From Bacteroidales bacterium (GTDB taxonomy: Bacteria; Bacteroidota; Bacteroidia; Bacteroidales; P3), in contig JAGCUU010000032.1 of assembly GCA_017962665.1 (NCBI GenBank), positions 32,455 to 96,454 of the forward strand: DNA of 64,000 nucleotides, in the 5' to 3' direction. This document shows positions 28,000 through 35,554 of the stretch, in pieces. The notes under the pieces were generated by a model. That model made no database searches. It was not told where the DNA came from and saw only the letters and a list, made by a program, of their open reading frames with translations. Each line of letters starts with the position of its first letter. Position 1 is the stretch's first letter. The translations under genes and the position numbers were made by a program.

Positions 28000-28073
28000 C
28001 ATTATAATTTAGAAAACAAAAGTCGATTTCTTCTTTAGGAATCAATTGATTATAGTCCTGTAAAATAAAAGTG

Positions 28074-29204
28074 ATGCGTCGTATTGTGCTTTCGGTGACC
28101 AACGACCTGGTTACAGACCAAAGGGTACATCGTGCCTGTACCGCACTGCATGAAGAGGGCTATAAGGTTACACTAATCGGCAGAATGCTACCGGAAAGTG
28201 GAGCAGTAAAGAGAGATTACAGCACCGTGAGAATGAAACTTCTTTTCAAGAAAAAAGCCATCTTCTATGCTGAATACAATATAAGGTTGTTCCTTAAGTT
28301 GATGTTTGTTCGGACAGATGCTTTCTATGCCAACGATACGGACACTCTTGTAGCCAACTATCTCGCTTCCCGGATAAGACACAAACCTATGTTCTTTGAC
28401 GCACACGAAATGTTTCCGGAGGTTCCGGAACTTGTGGGTCGTGATCGTGTAAAACGATTCTGGACAAGGATAGAGGATTTCATTTTCCCTAAAATAGCAC
28501 GACGCGATGACATGGCTGCAGTAACTGTATGCCAGTCCATCGCAGAAATATACAAGCAGCGTTACGGGCTGGAAATGGCAGTGGTGCGTAATGTGCCTAT
28601 GAGTTACAATAATACCACCATCATGCAGCAAGAGCCTTTGTTGACCATCCCAGAAGGGAAAAAAATACTTCTATATCAAGGTGCTGTAAATATTGGTAGG
28701 GGCATTGAATGGGTAATGGATGTGATGCCTCAACTGCCGGATTGTCATCTTGTCATAGCCGGTGTGGGCGACATATACGACGCTCTTGTGGAAAAAAAAC
28801 AGAAGGATGGGACTGAAAATATTACTTTTCTTGGCAGGGTGGCCCCCGACAAACTACACTCTTTGACTCCCAAAGCCAGTTTGGGATTGTCATTGCTTGA
28901 GAACAGAGGTCTGAACTATTATTATTCGTTGCCTAACCGTATTGCCGATTTTGTGGCTGCCAGAGTACCGGTACTTGCTACTGATTTTCCAGAAATACAT
29001 CGTGTTGTAGAAAAATATGGCATTGGTACACTTGTCCCAGATGGTTGCAAAGACCTTGCCGCAAAAATAAGAGAGTCTCTTTCTTACTGGGAGGCACTTC
29101 CGGAAGATGAACGTGAAGCTCGATTCTGTTGTGCGGCAAAGGACCTGTCTTGGGAAAACGACAAAAAGATATTGCTTTGCAAGGTTGATACAATTTTTTC
29201 ATAA
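28074..29204 (+). CDS. GT4-type glycosyltransferase
   Basis: A 376-residue GT-B glycosyltransferase. It begins MRRIVLSVTNDLVTDQRVHR, a start shared with many Bacteroidota group 1 transferases, and has DAHEMFPEVPELVGRDRVK in the acceptor half. The donor half contains ILLYQGAVNIGRGIEW, CHLVIAGVGDIYDALV and LSLLENRGLNYYYSLPNRIADF. Donor and product are unknown; surface polysaccharide synthesis is the usual role. ATG 28074 is used rather than the GTG one codon earlier. It stands alone between divergent topA and the signal peptidase gene. Confidence 0.85.
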   Translation: MRRIVLSVTNDLVTDQRVHRACTALHEEGYKVTLIGRMLPESGAVKRDYSTVRMKLLFKKKAIFYAEYNIRLFLKLMFVRTDAFYANDTDTLVANYLASRIRHKPMFFDAHEMFPEVPELVGRDRVKRFWTRIEDFIFPKIARRDDMAAVTVCQSIAEIYKQRYGLEMAVVRNVPMSYNNTTIMQQEPLLTIPEGKKILLYQGAVNIGRGIEWVMDVMPQLPDCHLVIAGVGDIYDALVEKKQKDGTENITFLGRVAPDKLHSLTPKASLGLSLLENRGLNYYYSLPNRIADFVAARVPVLATDFPEIHRVVEKYGIGTLVPDGCKDLAAKIRESLSYWEALPEDEREARFCCAAKDLSWENDKKILLCKVDTIFS

Positions 29205-29312
29205 AAAGGCCGTTATTCTATTAATGAAATAAAACAATTATGTAACGATAAAAAAAAGTTGTAAAAACGTTAATAATTAGTTTGTTTACAATGAGCAAGA
29301 AATAATCTTTAT

Positions 29313-29333
29313 CCTTTAACCTTTAACCTTTAC
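29313..29333 (+). repeat. heptamer array, three units, upstream of lepB
   Basis: Three tandem 7-mers, CCTTTAA, CCTTTAA, CCTTTAC, end 10 bases before the lepB ATG. The stretch before it (29290-29309) resembles bases 48458-48477 upstream of alaS: both read AATGAGCAAG, then AATAA, then CTTT. Confidence 0.8.
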
Positions 29334-29343
29334 TATAAACAAG

Positions 29344-31080
29344 ATGCTCTATAATCTTTTTGCATTTATCTATCTACTTGGACCTGTTTTTGGATTGTGG
29401 TTCATTTTTAAAAAAGTCAATATTGCCCCTTGGAAATCTCTGATTCCCGTATACAATATTATATTATGGATTAAAGTATGCGGCAAGGACTGGAAATGGT
29501 ATATCTATTTTCTGATTCCGGCAATCAATATCTTCACCTATTTGATGCTTGTTGTCGAGACTGCAAAGGTTTTCAATCGTCATAATTTCTGGGAACAGAC
29601 ATTTGCGGTCATTTTTCCGTTTGTCTATATGCCTTTTCTTGGTCTAAGCAAACTTGAATACCTCGATCCTGCAAAAAATGAAAACGTTAAGTATTCATCG
29701 GGAAGGGAATGGCTCGATGCAATAGTTTTCGCTCTGATTGCCGCTGTAATTATTCGTGGTTACTGCTTTGAGTTCTATAAAATACCAAGTTCGTCAATGG
29801 AGAAATCGTTGCTTGTTGGCGACTATCTTATGGTAAGCAAGGTTGCATACGGCCCACGCGTTTCGATGACGCCTCTGTCATTTCCGTTGGTTCACAATGT
29901 CCTGCCTTTTACTGGCGGACAGGTGGAGTCGTATCTTAAATGGATAAAACTACCATATCATAGATATCCGGGGCTGCGTTCGGTCAGGCGCTTCGATGCA
30001 ACCGTGTTCAACTATCCCGATGGAGATACTGTGTGTACCGCATTTCAAAGCAACGCTTCGTACCATGATTTGGTTAGAGAATATGGACGCGAAACAGTGA
30101 AATCCAATCCTTCTGTATTTGGCAAGATCGTTGCACGTCCAGTTGACAAAAAGGAGAATTTTATCAAGAGATGCATAGGTCTCCCTGGCGAAACCATCGA
30201 AATTCGAGACCAACAGGTTCTGATTGATGGCAAACAGATTGAGAATCCCAAAGATATGCAGTTTAATTATGCAGTACAGATAAAAACGGGTTTCGATGCC
30301 TGGAGCACGTTCAAATCGGTGGGCGTATCCGACGAAGATTGCGAGAACTCACTTGGCCCTATCTTCCTTTTCTTGAACGAGCGGCAGCTTGAGGTGGCAT
30401 TGAAATACAGAGAGAAACTCCGTATAGAGCCAATGAGCTATATTAATGACGACAGTTGTAGACTGGTACGTATTTCTCCAGCTCTTGATTTATTCGGTTC
30501 CCAACCTGTCAGTAAGATTCTTGGTAAGATGGAAGAAGAGCTTATTCTTAACGGTGTGCCAGCATCGTACTTTAGTTTGCAGGCCATGACACCAATATTT
30601 ACAGTTCCATTGACTGAGGAAAAACGTCAGATGTTGCTAAACAATGGATGTGTGGAGTCTATCATGCCGTTGTCTGAGGTGGCTGGATATTCTGGCACAA
30701 AGCTCTTCCCTCATGTTGAGGGCTACAGCTGGTCGGTGGATAACTTTGGCCCGGTAACAATCCCGTCAAAGGGAATGACTATGCAACTTAACTGTGAAAA
30801 TATAGAACTCTACCGTCGTGCTATTGTCAATTTCGAAGGCAACAGTCTGGAGGTCAAAGACGGAAAAATAATTATTAATGGAAAAGAGACGACAAGCTAT
30901 ACTTTTAAGATGAACTACTACTGGATGATGGGTGACAACCGTCACAACAGTGCCGACAGTCGCTATTGGGGATTTGTACCTGAAGACCACATAGTCGGTC
31001 GTGCTTCAATGGTGATGTTCTCTCATGATGGCGATTCGCGTAAAGCTCGATGGAACAGAATCTTTAAAATGAAGCTTTAA
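29344..31080 (+). CDS. lepB: signal peptidase I with N-terminal membrane domain
   Basis: A 578-residue signal peptidase, much longer than E. coli LepB (324). Residues 1-115 form a four-helix membrane segment resembling DUF5684 (ends EYLDPAKN). The S26 domain then starts with a TM helix (AIVFALIAAVIIRGYCF), catalytic Ser in YKIPSSSMEKSLLVGD, catalytic Lys in ENFIKRCIGLPGE, and box E MMGDNRHNSADSRYWGFVP. A large insert of about 220 residues lies between the Lys and box E, as is usual in Bacteroidetes. It releases exported proteins at the periplasmic face. Confidence 0.93.
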   Translation: MLYNLFAFIYLLGPVFGLWFIFKKVNIAPWKSLIPVYNIILWIKVCGKDWKWYIYFLIPAINIFTYLMLVVETAKVFNRHNFWEQTFAVIFPFVYMPFLGLSKLEYLDPAKNENVKYSSGREWLDAIVFALIAAVIIRGYCFEFYKIPSSSMEKSLLVGDYLMVSKVAYGPRVSMTPLSFPLVHNVLPFTGGQVESYLKWIKLPYHRYPGLRSVRRFDATVFNYPDGDTVCTAFQSNASYHDLVREYGRETVKSNPSVFGKIVARPVDKKENFIKRCIGLPGETIEIRDQQVLIDGKQIENPKDMQFNYAVQIKTGFDAWSTFKSVGVSDEDCENSLGPIFLFLNERQLEVALKYREKLRIEPMSYINDDSCRLVRISPALDLFGSQPVSKILGKMEEELILNGVPASYFSLQAMTPIFTVPLTEEKRQMLLNNGCVESIMPLSEVAGYSGTKLFPHVEGYSWSVDNFGPVTIPSKGMTMQLNCENIELYRRAIVNFEGNSLEVKDGKIIINGKETTSYTFKMNYYWMMGDNRHNSADSRYWGFVPEDHIVGRASMVMFSHDGDSRKARWNRIFKMKL

Positions 31081-31093
31081 AGCATAGCTTTAA
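31077..31093. terminator. weak hairpin between convergent genes
   Basis: A perfect 7-bp inverted repeat, TTAAAGC and GCTTTAA around a three-base loop, overlaps the lepB stop and precedes the stop of the opposing ATPase gene. No long T run follows in either direction, so it is at best a weak terminator. Confidence 0.35.
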
Positions 31094-31638
31094 TCATTGT
31101 AGTGTATCTCTTTTAGGTTCTCTTGAACCATCTCTTTTAGCCAATTGTACACTTTTACATCGTTCATGTCCATACCGTCAAGGGCTTCGTGTATCTCATC
31201 TGTATCGAATACGAATTCTCCCTGGTCGGTGATATGGGTATAGATGATATGGATGTCTTGATGTGCGGCACATAGCATAACAATGGTTCCAGACAAATCT
31301 CCCATTGGCGGCCTGTCCCAATGGTTGTGCTGAAACCAGAAATCAAGTCGGGTACCTTTGCCAAGTTCACTTTGCAATTTCATCCCACCACCACAGTTTT
31401 CGGTATTCATTTTTATCAGTGGCAGTCCAAGGCCGACCTTGCGTGTGGTTCGTGAAGTGGTATATGGGTCGGTGACCTTGGCAAGGAATTCCGGCGACAT
31501 ACCCTTGCCATTGTCTTCTATTGTAAAAGCATAAATGTTGTCTTTGATGCTATCCCGTATGGTTAGCTTTACTAATGTAGAGTTAGCGGCTGTGGAATTT
31601 TCCATCAAGTCGTAAACATGCATTGCCAGTTCTTTCAT
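31090..31638 (-). CDS. stand-alone HATPase_c ATP-binding protein
   Basis: A 182-residue protein containing a GHKL ATP-binding fold with no dimerisation/His box: N-box-like region LMENSTAANSTLVKL, G1 DNGKGMSPEFL, G2 GLGLPLI. About 75 extra residues follow the ATPase core. The N-terminal pattern (MKELAMHVYDLMENS) resembles the small ATPases found near [FeFe]-hydrogenase and NuoE-like genes in anaerobes, but no hydrogenase genes lie in this window. It may be an anti-sigma-type or accessory kinase domain; its partner is unknown. It precedes the phosphoesterase gene in the transcription-reversed order and is probably co-transcribed with it. Confidence 0.7.
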   Translation of the reverse strand: MKELAMHVYDLMENSTAANSTLVKLTIRDSIKDNIYAFTIEDNGKGMSPEFLAKVTDPYTTSRTTRKVGLGLPLIKMNTENCGGGMKLQSELGKGTRLDFWFQHNHWDRPPMGDLSGTIVMLCAAHQDIHIIYTHITDQGEFVFDTDEIHEALDGMDMNDVKVYNWLKEMVQENLKEIHYND

Positions 31639-31663
31639 AATAGTATGGTGTATCTATTGGGAG

Positions 31664-32152
31664 TTAGTATTTTGGAAATTCACATATCTCCAGATCCTTG
31701 GGCTTGTCGTCGAGCGTGAGGCGCACAAGTGTCGAAACTCTGTGAAAACCTTGCTGTCCGGCAGCGCCGGGATTGATATGTAATAGATTGTATGTCTTGT
31801 CGTACATGACACGGAGAATATGCGAATGCCCGGCCACAAAAATGTCGGGTTTTTCGCTATTAATAATTGTCAGCATCTGTTTTTCGTAGTGGTCAGGATA
31901 TCCTCCTATATGAGTCATGAGGATTTTGAACTTCTCACGGTTGAATAGTTGGGTTTGTGGCACTATGAGACGAACGTCCATACCGTCTGTATTGCCATAG
32001 ACGGCTACGATAGGCTTGAAAAGCCTGAGCTGATGAAGGACTTCAGGACCGATATCCCCTGCATGCCACAACTCGTCGCAGTCTTTGAAGAAGGTGTATA
32101 CCTGTTGTGGGATGGTTCCGTGTGTATCCGAGAGTATACCTATTTTGAGCAT
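31664..32152 (-). CDS. YfcE/MJ0936-type metallophosphoesterase
   Basis: A 162-residue calcineurin-like phosphoesterase. Metal-binding motifs are in order: GILSDTHGTIP, LWHAGDIGPEV, YGNTDGMD, MTHIGGYP and VAGHSHILR. Length and motif spacing match the YfcE/MJ0936 subgroup, which cleaves phosphodiesters in vitro; the natural substrate is not known. It is transcribed from the palindromic promoter region 32201-32228 and precedes the HATPase gene by 25 nt. Confidence 0.88.
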   Translation of the reverse strand: MLKIGILSDTHGTIPQQVYTFFKDCDELWHAGDIGPEVLHQLRLFKPIVAVYGNTDGMDVRLIVPQTQLFNREKFKILMTHIGGYPDHYEKQMLTIINSEKPDIFVAGHSHILRVMYDKTYNLLHINPGAAGQQGFHRVSTLVRLTLDDKPKDLEICEFPKY

Positions 32153-32200
32153 TTATTTTGCTGCGTTATTGCTTAGTGGTATTGAAATTGAAAAAAAGTG

Positions 32201-32228
32201 TACTTTTGCAAAAATTTTTGCAAAGGTA
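32201..32228. promoter_or_regulatory. palindromic face-to-face promoter pair
   Basis: Positions 32201-32208 read TACTTTTG on the plus strand (drug/metabolite transporter gene) and 32221-32228 read TACCTTTG on the minus strand (phosphoesterase gene). The 28-base block is a near-perfect palindrome, matching its reverse complement at 26 positions, centred on 32214/32215. The two start sites should almost coincide, with each transcript leaving over the other promoter. Confidence 0.7.
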
Positions 32229-32251
32229 CGCAAAAATGATTACCTGACAAA

Positions 32252-33142
32252 ATGAATGTTTTAAAAAGATATTTGCCCCAATTATTGATGCTGTTCTCGT
32301 CGGCATTATGGGGCGCATCTTTTATTTTTACCAAGGGTTTGTTCAACAGCGAGGAAGCCATCACGCCAACAATCATATTGTCAGGCAGAATGCTGATAGC
32401 CACGATTGTGACTTTTCCATTCTTAATGCTGACACACAAGCTGGAACGGATAAAAAAAGGAGATTTGAAATTCTTTCTGATGTTGGCCTTTACAGAGCCG
32501 TTCATGTATAGTCTGTGTGAAACAGGTGGAATCAAATATGTCTCTGGCAGTCTGGCGTCAATAATCATAGCCACCATCCCGCTTTTCATTCCGTTCGGAA
32601 TGGCGTTGGTATATAAAGAAAAGCTTAAGGCAAGGGCGATAATAGGTGTGCTCCTCTCTCTTATAGGAATAACTCTGATGTCTCTGAACGATGACTTGTC
32701 CTTTACCGCCAATCCCAAAGGTCTGCTGATGTTGGGTTGTGCTGTCATTATCGCAGTAATATATACTCTTTTGCTTGTCAAGGTTTTAGGGCGATATAGC
32801 CCAATAACCATTACGGCATACCAAAATCTTATAGGCCTTTTCCTGTTTTTTCCATTAATGTTGATTCTTGACCACAATAGCCTGCCTTTGCTGTCGTTTT
32901 CCCCGAAAATGTTTTTGTTGATAGGCTTTCTGGGGCTCTTTTGTTCCACAATTGCCTATATGTTCTTTAATTATGGAATGCGCAGTCTCGGAGCCACGGC
33001 AGCTTCTGTATACAATAATGCCATCCCCGTTTTTTCCTTGCTGCTTGCTCTCGCCATAGGGCAGGAGGGACTGACAATTCTGAAAGTCGCGGGAATGGCT
33101 GTTGTACTATTGGGCCTTACTGTGGCACAGGGCAAAAAATAG
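32252..33142 (+). CDS. EamA-type drug/metabolite (DMT) transporter
   Basis: A 296-residue inner-membrane protein with ten hydrophobic segments in two EamA repeats. The start LLMLFSSALWGASFIFTKGL has the DMT signature (SALWGASF), and the second half has the corresponding LIGFLGLFCSTIAYMFFNYGMR and NNAIPVFSLLLAL. Substrate is unknown; relatives export amino acids or other metabolites. It has its own promoter and is not clearly linked in function to neighbours. Confidence 0.9.
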   Translation: MNVLKRYLPQLLMLFSSALWGASFIFTKGLFNSEEAITPTIILSGRMLIATIVTFPFLMLTHKLERIKKGDLKFFLMLAFTEPFMYSLCETGGIKYVSGSLASIIIATIPLFIPFGMALVYKEKLKARAIIGVLLSLIGITLMSLNDDLSFTANPKGLLMLGCAVIIAVIYTLLLVKVLGRYSPITITAYQNLIGLFLFFPLMLILDHNSLPLLSFSPKMFLLIGFLGLFCSTIAYMFFNYGMRSLGATAASVYNNAIPVFSLLLALAIGQEGLTILKVAGMAVVLLGLTVAQGKK

Positions 33143-33205
33143 TTTTTTTATGATTTGTTGCAGATGTCTATACAATAAAAAAAACGGTATGACGTTTATT
33201 TTGAC

Positions 33206-34123
33206 ATGAACAAGACATTAAAAACAATATCAATAATATTTACAGCGGTATTTATTTTTACCGCATGTGACCGTTTCGAAGGAAATGTCTCTGTCCCGTC
33301 ATTTCTTCGTATCGAAGCCATGAATGTCGAAGACAACCCAAGTGATTCATGGAGCCTTGAAAACGGTTTTTTTACAAGTGAAATTGATGCAGTGAATGTG
33401 GTTATTTGGGTTAGCGGTGACACTGCCGAAACGAACCTTGGAACGTTCCAGCTACCTTGCGATATTCCAGTGCTGCGCAACGGCAAAATAGACCGCATAC
33501 TGATAAACCCCGTTGTAAAACAGGATGGTATAGCGGGCAAACGTATCAACTATCCCTATTATGAATCTGTCACATTAACGGATGTTATTCTTGCGGAACA
33601 AGATACCACCAACCTTGGTACCATAGCCACAAAATACGTCTCCAAATCACGCATGAAGGTGTTGTGGCAGGAATTCTTCGAGCCTGGTCCAAACTCATTC
33701 TCCCTCGACTCTGTTGTGATGCCTTTTACAAGTTTGGATTCTGTTCGCTCAGGATATGGCAGCGGTGTAGTGCATATCCGCGCCGACCAGAGTTCTGTTA
33801 GCTTTTGGAGCGACACGACCTATAGGATTAGCGATCCATCGGCAATCGTCTATATCGAGATGGACTATTGGAGCGATATTGATTTCAGCGTAGGTCTTTA
33901 CAATCCCATCTACGAAGGTGGCGCCAATGTGTTAAAATCACACATGACTATCTATGGCAAGCCGGAGAAGGGGTGGCAGAAGATATATATCAATATTGGC
34001 TCCCTATGGTCAAAGACTTACAGCCATTATCCAAATATTAGGCCGTATTTTACTGTCCTGAATGATAAAGGAAAAGAAGGAAACCTTTATCTCGACAATA
34101 TCAAGCTCGTTGTTTTGGATTAA
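33206..34123 (+). CDS. conserved lipoprotein upstream of sugar transferase
   Basis: A 305-residue lipoprotein (lipobox AVFIFTACDRF). The mature part is beta-rich, with the repeated features of carbohydrate-binding-like sandwiches (FEPGPNSFSLDS, then YIEMDYWSDIDFSVGLYN and a C-terminal NLYLDNIKLVVLD). I do not recognise a named family with certainty. It precedes the undecaprenyl-phosphate sugar transferase gene by 11 nt, so an envelope role linked to exopolysaccharide assembly is plausible by context only. Confidence 0.6.
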   Translation: MNKTLKTISIIFTAVFIFTACDRFEGNVSVPSFLRIEAMNVEDNPSDSWSLENGFFTSEIDAVNVVIWVSGDTAETNLGTFQLPCDIPVLRNGKIDRILINPVVKQDGIAGKRINYPYYESVTLTDVILAEQDTTNLGTIATKYVSKSRMKVLWQEFFEPGPNSFSLDSVVMPFTSLDSVRSGYGSGVVHIRADQSSVSFWSDTTYRISDPSAIVYIEMDYWSDIDFSVGLYNPIYEGGANVLKSHMTIYGKPEKGWQKIYINIGSLWSKTYSHYPNIRPYFTVLNDKGKEGNLYLDNIKLVVLD

Positions 34124-34134
34124 GTCGGTGCTGA

Positions 34135-35553
34135 ATGAATAAGAGGCTACAGCGTGCGAAATATATTGCATGGGACGCTTTTGCCGCCATGCTGGCGTGG
34201 GGACTTTTCTTTTTCCTTCGCAAGACTGCCATAGAGAAAACGGATTTCGTTGGTATAGGTCAGATTCTTTGTGATGTCAATTTCTGGAGAGGAGTGTTGA
34301 TTCTTCCTTTAGCCTGGTGCTGTTTCTATGCAGTGCAGGGTACCTACAGGGATGTCTACAGGAAAGCCCGACTTAAGGAGCTTCAAATGACCGTCTGGGC
34401 TTCGTTGATAGGAACAATTGTTATTTTCTTCACGTTATTGCTCGACGACAAAATCAATACTTATCAAAGTTATTATATCAGTTTCCTGATGCTTCTGGGA
34501 CTGCATTTTTCTTTGACATATATTGGTCGTGTCATCATCACATCACACACGGCGAAACTGGTCCATACTCGCAAAATCGGCTTTCCGACATTGCTCATCG
34601 GCAGTAAGGATAAAGCCTACCGAACCTATCTTGATCTCGAAAACCAGGCTGTGCATTCAGGTAACATATTCGTCGGCTTTGTCACTGTCAACGGCAGCGT
34701 CAACGCTGAACTCGAGAAGGTTATGCCTTGCCTTGGCACGGCTTCCGATATCAACGACCTGATAGGAAAATATGGAATTGAAGAGGTTATATTTGCTATA
34801 GAAGATTATGAAAATGACAAAATCAACAAGATAATCATGTCGCTTGACCGACGGGACGACGTGATTATTAAAATCACCCCCGACCTTCGTGATATCGTAT
34901 ATGGCTCGGTCAAGATTAGCTCTATATTTCATTCACCCCTGATTACTATCAATCCTCGCGCAATGGAGGAATGGCAATATTCTGTCAAGCGTCTGATGGA
35001 TATAGTAATCTCGTTGTTGGCGCTGGTTTTGCTCTCTCCTGTATTCCTTGTCACTGCACTTATAGTCAAATTTACTTCGCCCGGACCAGTGTTTTATGCT
35101 CAAGAACGTATAGGATATCGTGGCAAACCGTTCAAAATGCACAAATTCAGATCCATGTATGTGGATGCCGAGTCGTCTGGACCAGCATTGTCAAAAGATG
35201 ATGATCCTCGTATCACTCCTTTTGGCAAGATAATGAGGAAATATAGACTGGACGAAATACCTCAGTTCTACAATGTGCTGAAAGGAACCATGTCGATTGT
35301 CGGTCCTCGTCCGGAACGCCAATATTTCATTGATCTCATAGTGGAACGTGCTCCTGAATACCTGTTGTTGCAGAAGGTAAAACCCGGCATCACTTCATGG
35401 GGACAGGTAAAATTCGGATATGCGGAAAATGTCGACGAAATGGTGGAACGACTGCGCTATGACCTGCTCTATCTTGAGAACATGTCACTGACAACCGACA
35501 TTAAAATACTGTTGTATACAGTTTTGATTATTATCCAGGGACGCGGTAAATAA
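34135..35553 (+). CDS. undecaprenyl-phosphate sugar-1-phosphate transferase (WbaP/EPS type)
   Basis: A 472-residue polyprenyl glycosylphosphotransferase. Four N-terminal TM helices and a CoA-binding-like domain (residues about 140-260) precede the catalytic bacterial sugar transferase domain: QYSVKRLMDIVISLLALVLL, SPGPVFYAQERIGYRGKPF, KFRSMYVDA, KYRLDEIPQFYNVLKG and MSIVGPRPERQYF. It starts glycan repeat-unit synthesis by transferring a sugar-1-phosphate onto undecaprenyl phosphate at the inner membrane. Its stop is 1 nt from that of the convergent GH3 gene. Confidence 0.92.
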   Translation: MNKRLQRAKYIAWDAFAAMLAWGLFFFLRKTAIEKTDFVGIGQILCDVNFWRGVLILPLAWCCFYAVQGTYRDVYRKARLKELQMTVWASLIGTIVIFFTLLLDDKINTYQSYYISFLMLLGLHFSLTYIGRVIITSHTAKLVHTRKIGFPTLLIGSKDKAYRTYLDLENQAVHSGNIFVGFVTVNGSVNAELEKVMPCLGTASDINDLIGKYGIEEVIFAIEDYENDKINKIIMSLDRRDDVIIKITPDLRDIVYGSVKISSIFHSPLITINPRAMEEWQYSVKRLMDIVISLLALVLLSPVFLVTALIVKFTSPGPVFYAQERIGYRGKPFKMHKFRSMYVDAESSGPALSKDDDPRITPFGKIMRKYRLDEIPQFYNVLKGTMSIVGPRPERQYFIDLIVERAPEYLLLQKVKPGITSWGQVKFGYAENVDEMVERLRYDLLYLENMSLTTDIKILLYTVLIIIQGRGK

Positions 35554-35554
35554 T

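Noticed and set aside
32173-32949. 258-codon minus-strand frame antisense to the DMT transporter
   Set aside because: The plus-strand frame has ten TM helices and EamA motifs; the opposite frame has no family features and crosses the shared promoter.
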